This document shows positions 9,133 to 17,527 of a stretch of DNA of 62,533 nt, in pieces. Numbering within the stretch: the first letter of the stretch is position 1; the number at the start of each line of letters is the position of its first letter. The position numbers were made by a program, and so were the translations under genes. Below the pieces are notes generated by a model. That model saw only the letters and a program-made list of their open reading frames with translations, had not been told where the DNA came from and did no database searches. Origin of the DNA: Actinomycetota bacterium (lineage in GTDB: Bacteria; Actinomycetota; Actinomycetes; Actinomycetales; Microbacteriaceae); contig JAFDWK010000001.1 of the NCBI GenBank assembly GCA_018268515.1, forward strand, positions 1-62,533, written 5' to 3'.

Positions 9133-10958
9133 CAGTACTTCCTCTCCAGCGGCGGGTAGTTCAACTCGCCCTGCTCGTTCTTCGTGAACACGACCGGCTT
9201 CCAGTCCAGGCGGATGTGGTCGGTCGCGTCCGCGGAGTGCGCGTCGCCGACCAGGTAGGCCATGGTGTGCTTCATGTAGTTCTCGTCGTCGCGCTTCGGG
9301 AAGTCGTCGCGCATGTGCCCGCCGCGGCTCTCCTCGCGGTTCTGCGCGGCGTAGACGACGACCTCGGCGATGTCGAGGAGGAAGCCCAGCTCGACGGCCT
9401 CGAGCAGATCGGTGTTGAACCGCTGACCCTTGTCGTCCACGTGCACGTTCTTGTAGCGCTCGCGGAGCTCTTCGATGACGCCCAGCACGTGCTGCAGCGA
9501 CTCGTGGGTGCGGAACACCTGCGCGCCCTTGTCCATCTCCTCCTGCAGCTTCTTGCGGAGCACGGCGATGCGCTCGGTGCCGCTGTTGTTGCGCAGGCCC
9601 TCGAGCATCTCCCGGACCGCGGTCTCAGGAGACTCGGGCAGGGGCAGGAACTCGGCGGTCTTGACGTACTCGACCGCGTTGCGGCCCGAGCGCTTGCCGA
9701 ACACGTTGATGTCCAGCAGCGAGTTGGTGCCGAGGCGGTTGGCGCCGTGCACCGACACGCACGCGCACTCGCCGGCCGCGTACAGGCCGGGCACGATGGT
9801 GTCGTTGTCGGCGAGCACCTCACCGCTGTTGTTGGTCGGGATACCGCCCATCGCGTAGTGCGCGGTCGGCATCACCGGCACCGGCTCGACGACGGGGTCG
9901 ACGCCGAGGTAGGTGCGGGCGAACTCGGTGATGTCCGGGAGCTTGGTCTCCAGGACCTCGGCGCCGAGGTGCGTGCAGTCCAGCAGCACGTAGTCCTTGT
10001 GCGGGCCGGCGCCGCGGCCCTCCGCGACCTCCTGCACCATGCAGCGGGCGACGATGTCGCGCGGTGCGAGGTCCTTGATGGTGGGCGCGTAGCGCTCCAT
10101 GAAGCGCTCGCCCGAGGCGTTGCGCAGGATGGCACCCTCACCGCGGGCGCCCTCGGTGAGGAGGATCCCGAGGCCGGCGAGGCCGGTCGGGTGGAACTGG
10201 AAGAACTCCAGGTCCTCCAGGGGCAGGCCCTTGCGCCACACGATGCCCACGCCGTCGCCGGTCAGGGTGTGCGCGTTCGAGGTGGTCTTGAAGATCTTGC
10301 CGAACCCGCCGGTCGCGAAGATCACGGCCTTGGCGTGGAACACGTGCAGCTCACCGGTGGCCAGGTCGTACGCGACCACGCCGGCGATGCCGGTCTTGCC
10401 CGCCTCGTCCTTCACCGTGATCAGGTCGAGCACGTAGAACTCGTTGAAGAAGTTGATGCCGAGCTTGACGCAGTTCTGGAACAGCGTCTGCAGGATCATG
10501 TGGCCGGTGCGGTCGGCCGCGTAGCACGCGCGGCGCACGGGCGTCTTGCCGTGCTCGGCCGTGTGGCCGCCGAAGCGGCGCTGGTCGATCTTGCCCTCTG
10601 GCGTGCGGTTGAACGGCAGGCCCATGTTCTCGAGGTCGATGACCGCGTCGATGGCCTCCTTGGCGAGGATCTCCGCCGCGTCCTGGTCGACGAGGTAGTC
10701 GCCGCCCTTGACGGTGTCGAAGGTGTGCCACTCCCAGCTGTCCTCCTCGACGTTCGCGAGCGCCGCGGCCATGCCGCCCTGCGCCGCGCCCGTGTGGGAG
10801 CGGGTGGGGTAGAGCTTCGAGATGACCGCGGTCTTCGCGCCGGGGCCGGCCTCGATCGCCGCGCGCATCCCGGCACCGCCGGCGCCGACGATCACGATGT
10901 CGAACTGATGGTGGTGCACGCCGTTCTTCACGACGGAATCCTGGGTCTCAGTGGTCAC
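9132..10958 (-). CDS. sdhA: Succinate dehydrogenase flavoprotein subunit
   Basis: 608 residues; oxidises succinate to fumarate in the TCA cycle and complex II. The FAD Rossmann motif GAGGAG is at 25-30. [10 protein letters not shown] at 53-62 includes the histidine that carries covalent FAD (His55). HPTGL and the active-site [11 protein letters not shown] segment are present. The start is GTG 10958. The 71-base gap to sdhD is unusually long for an otherwise overlapping operon and holds two GTTCGCCG copies of unknown meaning. Confidence 0.97.
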   Translation of the reverse strand: MTTETQDSVVKNGVHHHQFDIVIVGAGGAGMRAAIEAGPGAKTAVISKLYPTRSHTGAAQGGMAAALANVEEDSWEWHTFDTVKGGDYLVDQDAAEILAKEAIDAVIDLENMGLPFNRTPEGKIDQRRFGGHTAEHGKTPVRRACYAADRTGHMILQTLFQNCVKLGINFFNEFYVLDLITVKDEAGKTGIAGVVAYDLATGELHVFHAKAVIFATGGFGKIFKTTSNAHTLTGDGVGIVWRKGLPLEDLEFFQFHPTGLAGLGILLTEGARGEGAILRNASGERFMERYAPTIKDLAPRDIVARCMVQEVAEGRGAGPHKDYVLLDCTHLGAEVLETKLPDITEFARTYLGVDPVVEPVPVMPTAHYAMGGIPTNNSGEVLADNDTIVPGLYAAGECACVSVHGANRLGTNSLLDINVFGKRSGRNAVEYVKTAEFLPLPESPETAVREMLEGLRNNSGTERIAVLRKKLQEEMDKGAQVFRTHESLQHVLGVIEELRERYKNVHVDDKGQRFNTDLLEAVELGFLLDIAEVVVYAAQNREESRGGHMRDDFPKRDDENYMKHTMAYLVGDAHSADATDHIRLDWKPVVFTKNEQGELNYPPLERKY

Positions 10959-11029
10959 TGGTTCTGCCTATTCTCTGAGCTTGTTCGCCGCTGCCGCTGG
11001 GGGCTTGTCTCTCGCTGGCGTTCGCCGGG

Positions 11030-11485
11030 CTACTTGCCCAGCGCCTTGCAGGTGTCCCACATGGCGCCGCTTTCGAACACGCCGTTGCAGGGGTCGAAGG
11101 TGAACACGACGAGGGTGCCGAGCACGATGAGCAGCGCGGCGGCCAGGCCGAGCACGACCAGCAGCGTCTTGCGGATGCCGGCGTGGCCGACATAGTCGTT
11201 GACGATCGTGCGCATGCCGTTGGCGCCGTGGATGAGCGCCAGCCACAGCATCAGCACGTCCCACCACTGCCAGAACGGCGTGGCGTACTTGCCGGCGACG
11301 AACGCGAAGTCGAGGGCGTGGATGCCCTCGCCGAGCATGAGGTTCACGAACAGGTGACCGAAGATCAGCACGACGAGCACGACGCCCGAGACGCGCATGT
11401 AGATCCAGCCCCACTTCTCGAGGTTGATCCCCTTGTTGCGGCGCGCCGCCGCCATGTGCTGCGTGGTGAAGACGTCGGCGGCCAT
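11030..11485 (-). CDS. sdhD: Succinate dehydrogenase membrane anchor subunit
   Basis: 151 residues with three membrane segments (VSGVVLVVLIFGHLFVNLML, the WDVLMLWLALIHGANGMRTI region and LLVVLGLAAALLIVLGTLVV). The histidines GH in helix I and IHG in helix II are candidates for haem and quinone binding. The ATG overlaps the sdhC stop by one base, which fixes the start although the frame is open further upstream. Confidence 0.93.
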   Translation of the reverse strand: MAADVFTTQHMAAARRNKGINLEKWGWIYMRVSGVVLVVLIFGHLFVNLMLGEGIHALDFAFVAGKYATPFWQWWDVLMLWLALIHGANGMRTIVNDYVGHAGIRKTLLVVLGLAAALLIVLGTLVVFTFDPCNGVFESGAMWDTCKALGK

Positions 11486-11919
11486 CAGCTCGCACCTCCC
11501 ACGTGAGAGAACACGTTGATCAGGTGGCGCGGCACGAAGCCGGCCAGCAGCACCAGCCAGAGGCCGATCACGATCCAGAACATCTGCTTCTGGTACTGGG
11601 CGCCCTTCGACCACACGTCCACCAGGATGATCCGCAGCCCGTTCAGGGCATGGAACACGATCGCGGCGACGAGGACCGTCTCGCCGAGGCCCATGATCGG
11701 GTTCTTGTACGTGCCCAGGACGGCGTTGTACGCCTCGGGCGACACCCGGATGAGCGACGTGTCGAGCACGTGCACCAGGAGGAAGAAGAAGATGGCGATT
11801 CCGGTGATGCGATGCAGAACCCAGGACCACATGCCTTCGCGACCCCGGTAGAGGGTGCCGCGCGGCGTCTTGGACGTGGTTTCCGCAATCGAAGGTGTCA
11901 AGCGAGTGCTTGCGGACAC
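11485..11919 (-). CDS. sdhC: Succinate dehydrogenase cytochrome b556 subunit
   Basis: 144 residues from GTG 11919. HRITGIAIFFFLLVHVLD is the SdhC signature with haem-ligand histidines, and three membrane helices can be recognised. I chose the GTG because a strong ribosome binding site (AGGGAGG, plus-strand positions 11926-11932) lies just upstream; an ATG 18 codons earlier would give a non-homologous extension. First gene of the operon. Confidence 0.93.
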   Translation of the reverse strand: MSASTRLTPSIAETTSKTPRGTLYRGREGMWSWVLHRITGIAIFFFLLVHVLDTSLIRVSPEAYNAVLGTYKNPIMGLGETVLVAAIVFHALNGLRIILVDVWSKGAQYQKQMFWIVIGLWLVLLAGFVPRHLINVFSHVGGAS

Positions 11920-12008
11920 AGTCGTCCTCCCTGATCTAAGCGGCGGATCGTGGCGCGCAGGCGTCCGATCCACCTCATCCTATTCCTGTCAGCTGGCTGG
12001 GAGCGACG

Positions 12009-12020
12009 AAGGCGAGCCTT
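12009..12020. promoter_or_regulatory. Possible iron-regulator-like palindrome upstream of sdhC
   Basis: AAGGC-GA-GCCTT, followed by AGC, lies about 90 bases upstream of sdhC. The wider AGCCTTAGC string resembles parts of actinobacterial DtxR/IdeR boxes, and sdh is under iron control in corynebacteria. The match to a full 19-base box is poor, so this is speculative. Confidence 0.25.
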
Positions 12021-12137
12021 AGCACGATGCGGTTCTGCGATCGACACCATGCACGATCGCGATCGTCCGGGAGCGGGCCCGCCGCGGCCGCCGCACGCGC
12101 AGCGCCTCGCGGACGGCGCCCGGATCGGCCTCACCGA

Positions 12138-12143
12138 TACCCT
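12138..12143 (+). promoter_or_regulatory. Leaderless -10 box TACCCT
   Basis: TACCCT followed by six bases and the ATG of the guanylyltransferase gene, with no ribosome binding site. Confidence 0.5.
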
Positions 12144-12149
12144 GGTGCC

Positions 12150-13265
12150 ATGCGCGAGCCGATCCCCGACTTCTACGCCGTCATCCCCGCAGGGGGCATC
12201 GGCAGCAGGCTGTGGCCGCTGTCCCGCGCCGATGCGCCCAAGTTCCTGCACGACCTCACCGGTTCGGGCCAGTCGCTGCTGCGCGACACCTGGGACCGGC
12301 TCGTGCCGCTGACCGGCCCCGACCGGATCGCGGTGGTGACCGGTCGTGCGCACCGTGCGGCCGTCGAGGCGCAGCTGTCCGGCATCGCCGACCGGAACGT
12401 GTTCCTGGAGTCGGAGCCGCGCGAGTCGGCGGCGGCGATCGGCCTGGCTGCGGCGATCCTGCACCGGAGGGATCCGGACGTCATCATCGGATCCTTCAGT
12501 GCCGACCACGTCATCCGAGGCACCCGCGTGTTCGAGTTCGCCGTCCGCGATGCCGTCGAGGTCGCGCGGCAGGGCTACATCGTCACGATCGGCATCACCC
12601 CGACCGAGCCGGCCGTCGGCTTCGGATACATCAAGCAGGGTGCGGAGCTCGTGGTCGAGGGGGCGCGCGAGGCGGCCCTCGTGGAGCGCTTCGTGGAGAA
12701 GCCGGATCTCGCCACAGCCAAGACGTACGTCGCCGATCGCAGCTACCTGTGGAACGCGGGCATGTTCATCAGCCGTGCCGACGTGCTGCTGGCCGAGCTC
12801 GAGCGGCATCAGCCCGCCCTGCACGCCGGGCTCCTGGAGCTCGCGGAGGCGTGGGACGACCGCGACCGCCGCGGCCCCGTGGTCGACCGGGTGTGGCCGT
12901 CGCTGCCGAAGATCGCGATCGACTACGCCGTCGCCGAGCCCGCCGCTGAGCGCGGACGGCTCGCCGTCGTGCCGGGCCATTTCGACTGGGACGACGTGGG
13001 GGACTTCGCCTCGCTCACCAAGCTCATCCTCAACGGGCGCAAGAACGACCTCGCCGTGCTCGGACCCTCGGCGCGCGTGCTCTCGGATGCGGCGAGCGGG
13101 ATCCTGGTCAGCCAGACCTCCCGGGTGATCAGCCTGGTCGGCGTGCAGGACATCGTGGTCGTGGACACCCGGGATGCGCTCCTGGTCACGACCACCGAGC
13201 ACGCGCAGCGGGTGAAGGGCGTCGTGGAGTCGCTCAAGCTCAACGGTCGCAGCGACGTGCTCTGA
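12150..13265 (+). CDS. manC: Mannose-1-phosphate guanylyltransferase
   Basis: 371 residues; makes GDP-mannose from mannose-1-phosphate and GTP for glycans and lipoglycans. The nucleotidyltransferase signature AVIPAGGIGSRLWPLSRADA begins at residue 9. Further motifs are FVEKPD, YLWNAGMFI and the late FDWDDVGDF. The frame is open for 41 codons further upstream, but that part is not homologous, and ATG 12150 follows a leaderless -10 box. The phosphohexomutase at 36842-38566 could supply mannose-1-phosphate. Confidence 0.93.
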   Translation: MREPIPDFYAVIPAGGIGSRLWPLSRADAPKFLHDLTGSGQSLLRDTWDRLVPLTGPDRIAVVTGRAHRAAVEAQLSGIADRNVFLESEPRESAAAIGLAAAILHRRDPDVIIGSFSADHVIRGTRVFEFAVRDAVEVARQGYIVTIGITPTEPAVGFGYIKQGAELVVEGAREAALVERFVEKPDLATAKTYVADRSYLWNAGMFISRADVLLAELERHQPALHAGLLELAEAWDDRDRRGPVVDRVWPSLPKIAIDYAVAEPAAERGRLAVVPGHFDWDDVGDFASLTKLILNGRKNDLAVLGPSARVLSDAASGILVSQTSRVISLVGVQDIVVVDTRDALLVTTTEHAQRVKGVVESLKLNGRSDVL

Positions 13266-13331
13266 GCGGATCGCCTCCGCGCCCACAGATGCGCACGAAC
13301 GTGCTCCTAAGCGGGGATCGGGTGAGGGGTC

Positions 13332-13345
13332 TGCTCATATGAGCA
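13332..13345. promoter_or_regulatory. Perfect palindrome upstream of the nucleoside operon
   Basis: TGCTCAT-ATGAGCA, a perfect 14-base palindrome about 135 bases before the BMP lipoprotein gene, followed directly by a third half-site-like CGAGCA. It is a plausible operator for a regulator of nucleoside uptake. The protein is not encoded nearby. Confidence 0.45.
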
Positions 13346-13478
13346 CGAGCAGGCGCAGATGATCTCAGGTCTGTAACCATTGCCTCAAGCCCGTCGGACG
13401 AGGATGCCCGATCTTCGTCACTATGGGTAACTTTCAAGTGTCCCGCGATGGCCGCGGGCTCGTTTTCTGGAGGCCCGA

Positions 13479-14594
13479 GTGACCATCTCCCTCACCAAGA
13501 AGCTGATCGGCGCGACCGTCGCGGCCGGTGTCATCGTCGCCCTGTCAGGATGCGGTTCTGCTCCTGCCCCGGCGAGCTCGAGCGGGGCGAAGCCCGCCGA
13601 CGCCAACTTCAAGCCCTGCCTCGTCTCCGACAGCGGCGGGTTCAACGACAAGTCCTTCAACGAGTCGGCGAAGAACGGCATCGAGAAGGCCGGCAAGGAC
13701 CTCGGCGTCAAGCCGATCACGGTCGAGTCCAAGGCGGACGGCGACTACAAGCCGAACATCGACTCCCTCATCGCCGGCAAGTGCACCCTGATCATCGGCG
13801 TCGGCTTCAAGCTGGACCAGGCGATCGCCGATGCGGCCATCGCCAACCCGAAGCTCAACTTCGGCATCATCGACTCGATGGCCGACCCGAAGAACACCGG
13901 AAAGCCGGCGGCGCCGAACATCAAGCCGCTGCTGTTCGACACCGCTCAGGCGGCCTACCTCGGCGGCTACGCCGCGGCGGCATGGTCGGCGCAGTCCGGT
14001 GCCAACAAGGTCGGCACCTTCGGCGGCATGAAGATCCCGCCCGTGACGATCTTCATGGACGGCTACGTCGACGGCGTGAAGAAGTACAACGAGGACAAGG
14101 GCGCCAACGTCGCCGTCGTCGGCTGGGACAAGGACAAGCAGGACGGCTCCTTCACCGGTGCGTTCCAGGCGAACGACGTCGCCAAGCAGACCGCGAACTC
14201 GGTGCTGGACCAGGGTGTCGACCCGATCCTCCCGGTCGGCGGCCCGATCTACCTGTCCGCCAGCGCCGCGATCAAGGACAGCGGAAAGAAGACGGTCATG
14301 CTCGGCGTCGACTCCGACCTCGCCGTGGCCGACCCGACGGTCGCCGACCAGATCCTGGTCTCGATCATGAAGCGGATCGACGACGCCGTCTACACCACGG
14401 TCACCGAGACCGCGAAGGGCTCCTTCGACCCGACCGCATACGTCGGCACGCTGGAGAACAACGGCGTGGGCCTGTCCTCCTTCCACAGCTTCGAGTCGAA
14501 GCTCCCGAAGGGGCTGACCGACGAGCTGAAGGCACTGCAGGAGAAGATCATCAAGGGCGAGATCAAGGTCACCTCGCCCAGCTCCCCGAAGTAA
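13479..14594 (+). CDS. BMP-family nucleoside-binding lipoprotein
   Basis: 371-residue substrate-binding lipoprotein of the Bmp/PnrA family. The signal peptide runs from residue 1 to about 24, with lipobox ALSGC and lipidated Cys25. The mature protein has the family segments CLVSDSGGFNDKSFN and ADGDYKPNID. PnrA-like proteins bind purine nucleosides, and the following genes for nucleoside-salvage enzymes support the same ligand class here. The start is GTG 13479 with upstream GGAGG. A large hairpin separates it from the ABC genes, which could favour production of the binding protein over the membrane complex. Confidence 0.92.
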   Translation: MTISLTKKLIGATVAAGVIVALSGCGSAPAPASSSGAKPADANFKPCLVSDSGGFNDKSFNESAKNGIEKAGKDLGVKPITVESKADGDYKPNIDSLIAGKCTLIIGVGFKLDQAIADAAIANPKLNFGIIDSMADPKNTGKPAAPNIKPLLFDTAQAAYLGGYAAAAWSAQSGANKVGTFGGMKIPPVTIFMDGYVDGVKKYNEDKGANVAVVGWDKDKQDGSFTGAFQANDVAKQTANSVLDQGVDPILPVGGPIYLSASAAIKDSGKKTVMLGVDSDLAVADPTVADQILVSIMKRIDDAVYTTVTETAKGSFDPTAYVGTLENNGVGLSSFHSFESKLPKGLTDELKALQEKIIKGEIKVTSPSSPK

Positions 14595-14605
14595 CCCCCT
14601 CTGAC

Positions 14606-14667
14606 GCGGGGCGTCCCGATCCCGTCGTCGCTGCCGGAAGGCGCGACGACGGGGTCCGGCGCCCCGC
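14606..14667 (+). terminator. Intra-operon hairpin after the binding-protein gene
   Basis: Nested stem: GCGGGGCG (14606-14613) pairs with CGCCCCGC (14660-14667), and CCCGTCGTCGC (14621-14631) pairs with GCGACGACGGG (14643-14653). CTCTTCTT follows. It resembles a terminator or a 3'-stabilising structure that lets the first gene accumulate more than the ABC genes. Confidence 0.7.
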
Positions 14668-14695
14668 GCTCTTCTTGAGTCACCCCCTTCCCGGA

Positions 14696-14701
14696 TAGGG
14701 T
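14696..14701 (+). promoter_or_regulatory. -10 box TAGGGT of the ABC ATPase gene
   Basis: TAGGGT, seven bases, then ATG. The box just after the hairpin suggests that the transporter genes also have their own leaderless promoter. Confidence 0.5.
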
Positions 14702-14708
14702 CACAGTT

Positions 14709-16223
14709 ATGAAGCTCGAGCTCCGCGGCATCACCAAACGCTTCGGATCCCTGGTCGCCAATGATCACATCGACGTGGTCGTCGAAGGCGGCGAGATCCA
14801 CGCCCTGCTGGGCGAGAACGGGGCCGGCAAGTCGACCCTGATGAACGTTCTCTACGGCCTGTACCAGGCCGATGAGGGCGAGATCCTGCTCGACGGCGTG
14901 CCGCAGCACTTCCGCGGCCCGGGCGACGCCATGGCCGCCGGCATCGGCATGGTGCACCAGCACTTCATGCTCATTCCGGTGTTCACGGTCGCCGAGAACG
15001 TGATGCTCGGGCACGAGCAGTCCAAGGCGCTCGGCGTGCTGGACATCGCGGCCGCCCGCGAGCACGTGCGCCAGGTCGCCTCCCGCTTCGGCTTCGAGGT
15101 CGACCCCGATGCGATCGTCGGCGATCTCCCCGTCGGCGTGCAGCAGCGCGTGGAGATCATCAAGGCGCTGAGCCGCGACGCGAAGGTGCTCGTCTTCGAC
15201 GAGCCGACCGCCGTGCTCACGCCGCAGGAGACCGACGAGCTCATGGAGATCATGAAGCAGCTGCGGGATGAGGGCACGGCCATCGTGTTCATCACGCACA
15301 AGCTGCGCGAGGTGCGCGCGATCGCCGACACGATCACCGTGATCCGGCTCGGCAAGGTGGTCGGCGAGGCCGACCCCAAGTCCTCGAACACCGAGCTCGC
15401 CTCGATGATGGTGGGACGCGCGGTCGAGCTCACCGTGCACAAGGATCCGCCGAAGATCGGCGAGGGCGGTCTGCACGTGAAGGACCTGCGTGTGATCGCG
15501 CCCGACGGCGTCGTGGTCGTCGACGACGTGAGCTTCGACGTGCGCCCGGGCGAGGTGCTCGCGATCGCCGGCGTGCAGGGCAACGGCCAGACCGAGCTCG
15601 CCGAGGCGATCATCGGACTCGGATCCCGCGTGACGGGATCCATCTCGCTGAACGGCGTCGAGCTGGTCGGCCGCAACGTGCACCAGGTGCTCGACGCCGG
15701 TGTCGGCTTCGTGCCGGAGGACCGCAACGAGGACGGCCTGGTCGGCGCGTTCTCGGTCGCCGAGAACCTCATCCTGGACCGCTCCGACGACCCGGCGTTC
15801 AGCCGATTCGGGACGATCATGCGCGGCGTGCTCGACGATTTCGCGAAGGCGCGGATCTCCGAGTTCGACATCCGCACCCAGGGGCCTGGCCAGGCCGCGG
15901 GCTCCCTCTCCGGCGGAAACCAGCAGAAGGTCGTGATCGCTCGCGAGCTCAACCGCGACCTCAAGCTGCTGCTGGCATCGCAGCCGACCCGCGGCGTGGA
16001 CGTCGGATCCATCGAGTTCATCCACAAGCGCATCGTCGCCACGCGCGACTCGGGTGTTCCCGTGATCGTGGTGTCGACCGAACTGGACGAGGTCACCGCC
16101 CTCGCCGACCGCATCGCGGTCATGTATCGCGGACGCGTCGTCGGGATCGTCCCCGGAGACACCCCGCGCGATGTGCTCGGCCTGATGATGGCCGGCGAGA
16201 ACCCGACGGAGGCTGCCGCATGA
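14709..16223 (+). CDS. Nucleoside ABC transporter, double ATPase subunit
   Basis: 504 residues with two ABC domains. The first Walker A is GENGAGKST at 35-43, and VHQHFMLIPVFTVAENVMLG is the Q-loop segment typical of the YufO/NupO/RnsB group. The first Walker B is VLVFDEPTAVLTP. The second half (from about residue 255) has a degenerate P-loop (AGVQGNGQTEL) and the signature LSGGNQQKV. It energises import with the two permeases that follow and overlaps the first permease gene at ATGA. Confidence 0.93.
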   Translation: MKLELRGITKRFGSLVANDHIDVVVEGGEIHALLGENGAGKSTLMNVLYGLYQADEGEILLDGVPQHFRGPGDAMAAGIGMVHQHFMLIPVFTVAENVMLGHEQSKALGVLDIAAAREHVRQVASRFGFEVDPDAIVGDLPVGVQQRVEIIKALSRDAKVLVFDEPTAVLTPQETDELMEIMKQLRDEGTAIVFITHKLREVRAIADTITVIRLGKVVGEADPKSSNTELASMMVGRAVELTVHKDPPKIGEGGLHVKDLRVIAPDGVVVVDDVSFDVRPGEVLAIAGVQGNGQTELAEAIIGLGSRVTGSISLNGVELVGRNVHQVLDAGVGFVPEDRNEDGLVGAFSVAENLILDRSDDPAFSRFGTIMRGVLDDFAKARISEFDIRTQGPGQAAGSLSGGNQQKVVIARELNRDLKLLLASQPTRGVDVGSIEFIHKRIVATRDSGVPVIVVSTELDEVTALADRIAVMYRGRVVGIVPGDTPRDVLGLMMAGENPTEAAA

Positions 16224-17527
16224 GCACCGCGACCGAACCGCAGGCGCCGGCGCCCGAGCCGCCGATCACCCGCAACATCCAGGAGATCCCGGTCTCGAAC
16301 CGCGTGCTCCGGGAGATCCTGCGCGGAAGCGCGGTCACCACGGTGCTCGCGATCGTCCTCGCCCTCGTCGTCGGCGGCGTGCTGATCGCCGTCACCAGCC
16401 CCGAGGTGCAGGCCGCGTCCGGCTACTTCTTCGCCCGCCCGGGAGACACCCTGGGGGCGGCGTGGACGGTCGTCGCCGGCGCCTACACGGCGCTGTTCAA
16501 CGGATCCGTCATCGATTTCAGCGCCACCGACTTCTGGTCCGCGGTCAAGCCGCTGGGCAGCACGATCGCCTTCGCGGCGCCGCTCATCGCGGCCGGGCTC
16601 GGCATCGCGGTCGCGTTCCGGGTGGGCCTGTTCAACATCGGCGCGCGAGGCCAGATGCTCATCGCCTGCGCGGCCGCGGCCCTGGTCACGTTCCAGCTGA
16701 ACCTGCCGGCGCTCATCCAGATCCCGCTCACGCTCATCGTCGGGATCGTCGCCGGTGCGCTCTGGGGCGGGCTCGTGGGGCTGCTCAAGGCGCGCACGGG
16801 CGCGCATGAGGTCATCCTCACGATCATGCTCAACTACATCGCGTTCTACCTCGTGGCGTGGATGGTGCAGGTGCCGCAGCTGCTGCAGCGGCCCGGTCAG
16901 ATCCAGCCGATCTCGCGGCCGACGCCGGCGAGCGCGGTGCTGCCCAAGCTCCCCGGTCTCGGCCTGATCGACTGGGGCTTCCCGATCGTCATCGTCGCGA
17001 CGCTGTTCGTGTGGTGGCTCGTCGAGCGCTCGAGCCTCGGCTTCCGGATGCGGGCCGTGGGGGAGAACCCCAGCGCCGCCCGGGCCGCGGGCATCAGCGT
17101 GCCGCGCGTCTACATCTACGCGATGCTGTTCTCCGGCGGACTGGCGGGCCTTGCCGGCATGTTCCAGATCCAGAGCACGATCACGGGCGGCTTCGACGGC
17201 GGCATCGACGCCGGCATCGGCTTCACCGCCATCACGGTGGCGCTGCTCGGTCGCAGCCGCGCCTGGGGCACCTTCTGGGCGGGGCTGCTGTTCGGCGCGC
17301 TCAAGGCCGGATCGTTCCCGATGCAGGCGCTGCAGTCGATCCCGGTCGACATCGTGCTCGTGGTGCAGTCGCTCATCGTGCTGTTCATCGCCGCGCCCCC
17401 GCTGATCCGCACGATCTTCTTCCTGCCCAAGGACGACTCCGAGCGTTCGCAGCGCTCAAAGGCCCGCATCGCGCGACGCGCCCTGAAGAACTTCGATTCC
17501 TCCGACACGAAGGCGGCGGCCGCATGA
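16220..17527 (+). CDS. Nucleoside ABC transporter permease 1
   Basis: 435 residues with about nine to ten membrane segments and an N-terminal cytosolic tail. FNIGARGQMLIACAAAALVT and ARTGAHEVILTIMLNYIAFY are family hallmarks of the BPD_transp_2 (CUT2/BMP-type) permeases. The start codon overlaps the ATPase stop and the stop overlaps the next start (ATGA), so stoichiometric coupled translation is expected. Confidence 0.92.
   Translation: MSTATEPQAPAPEPPITRNIQEIPVSNRVLREILRGSAVTTVLAIVLALVVGGVLIAVTSPEVQAASGYFFARPGDTLGAAWTVVAGAYTALFNGSVIDFSATDFWSAVKPLGSTIAFAAPLIAAGLGIAVAFRVGLFNIGARGQMLIACAAAALVTFQLNLPALIQIPLTLIVGIVAGALWGGLVGLLKARTGAHEVILTIMLNYIAFYLVAWMVQVPQLLQRPGQIQPISRPTPASAVLPKLPGLGLIDWGFPIVIVATLFVWWLVERSSLGFRMRAVGENPSAARAAGISVPRVYIYAMLFSGGLAGLAGMFQIQSTITGGFDGGIDAGIGFTAITVALLGRSRAWGTFWAGLLFGALKAGSFPMQALQSIPVDIVLVVQSLIVLFIAAPPLIRTIFFLPKDDSERSQRSKARIARRALKNFDSSDTKAAAA

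Noticed and set aside
9216-11195. Long open frame on the plus strand opposite sdhA (659 codons)
   Set aside because: It is the mirror of a highly conserved flavoprotein gene; high G+C removes stop codons from antisense frames, and the product has repetitive Val/Ala/Arg/His composition with no family resemblance.
13266-13478. Purine or other riboswitch upstream of the nucleoside operon
   Set aside because: No conserved riboswitch core or terminator/antiterminator pair was recognisable; only a short protein-operator-like palindrome is clear.
13545-16025. 826-codon minus-strand frame opposite the BMP/ABC genes
   Set aside because: Antisense shadow of two clearly recognisable genes; composition is Asp/His/Arg/Leu-rich without motifs.
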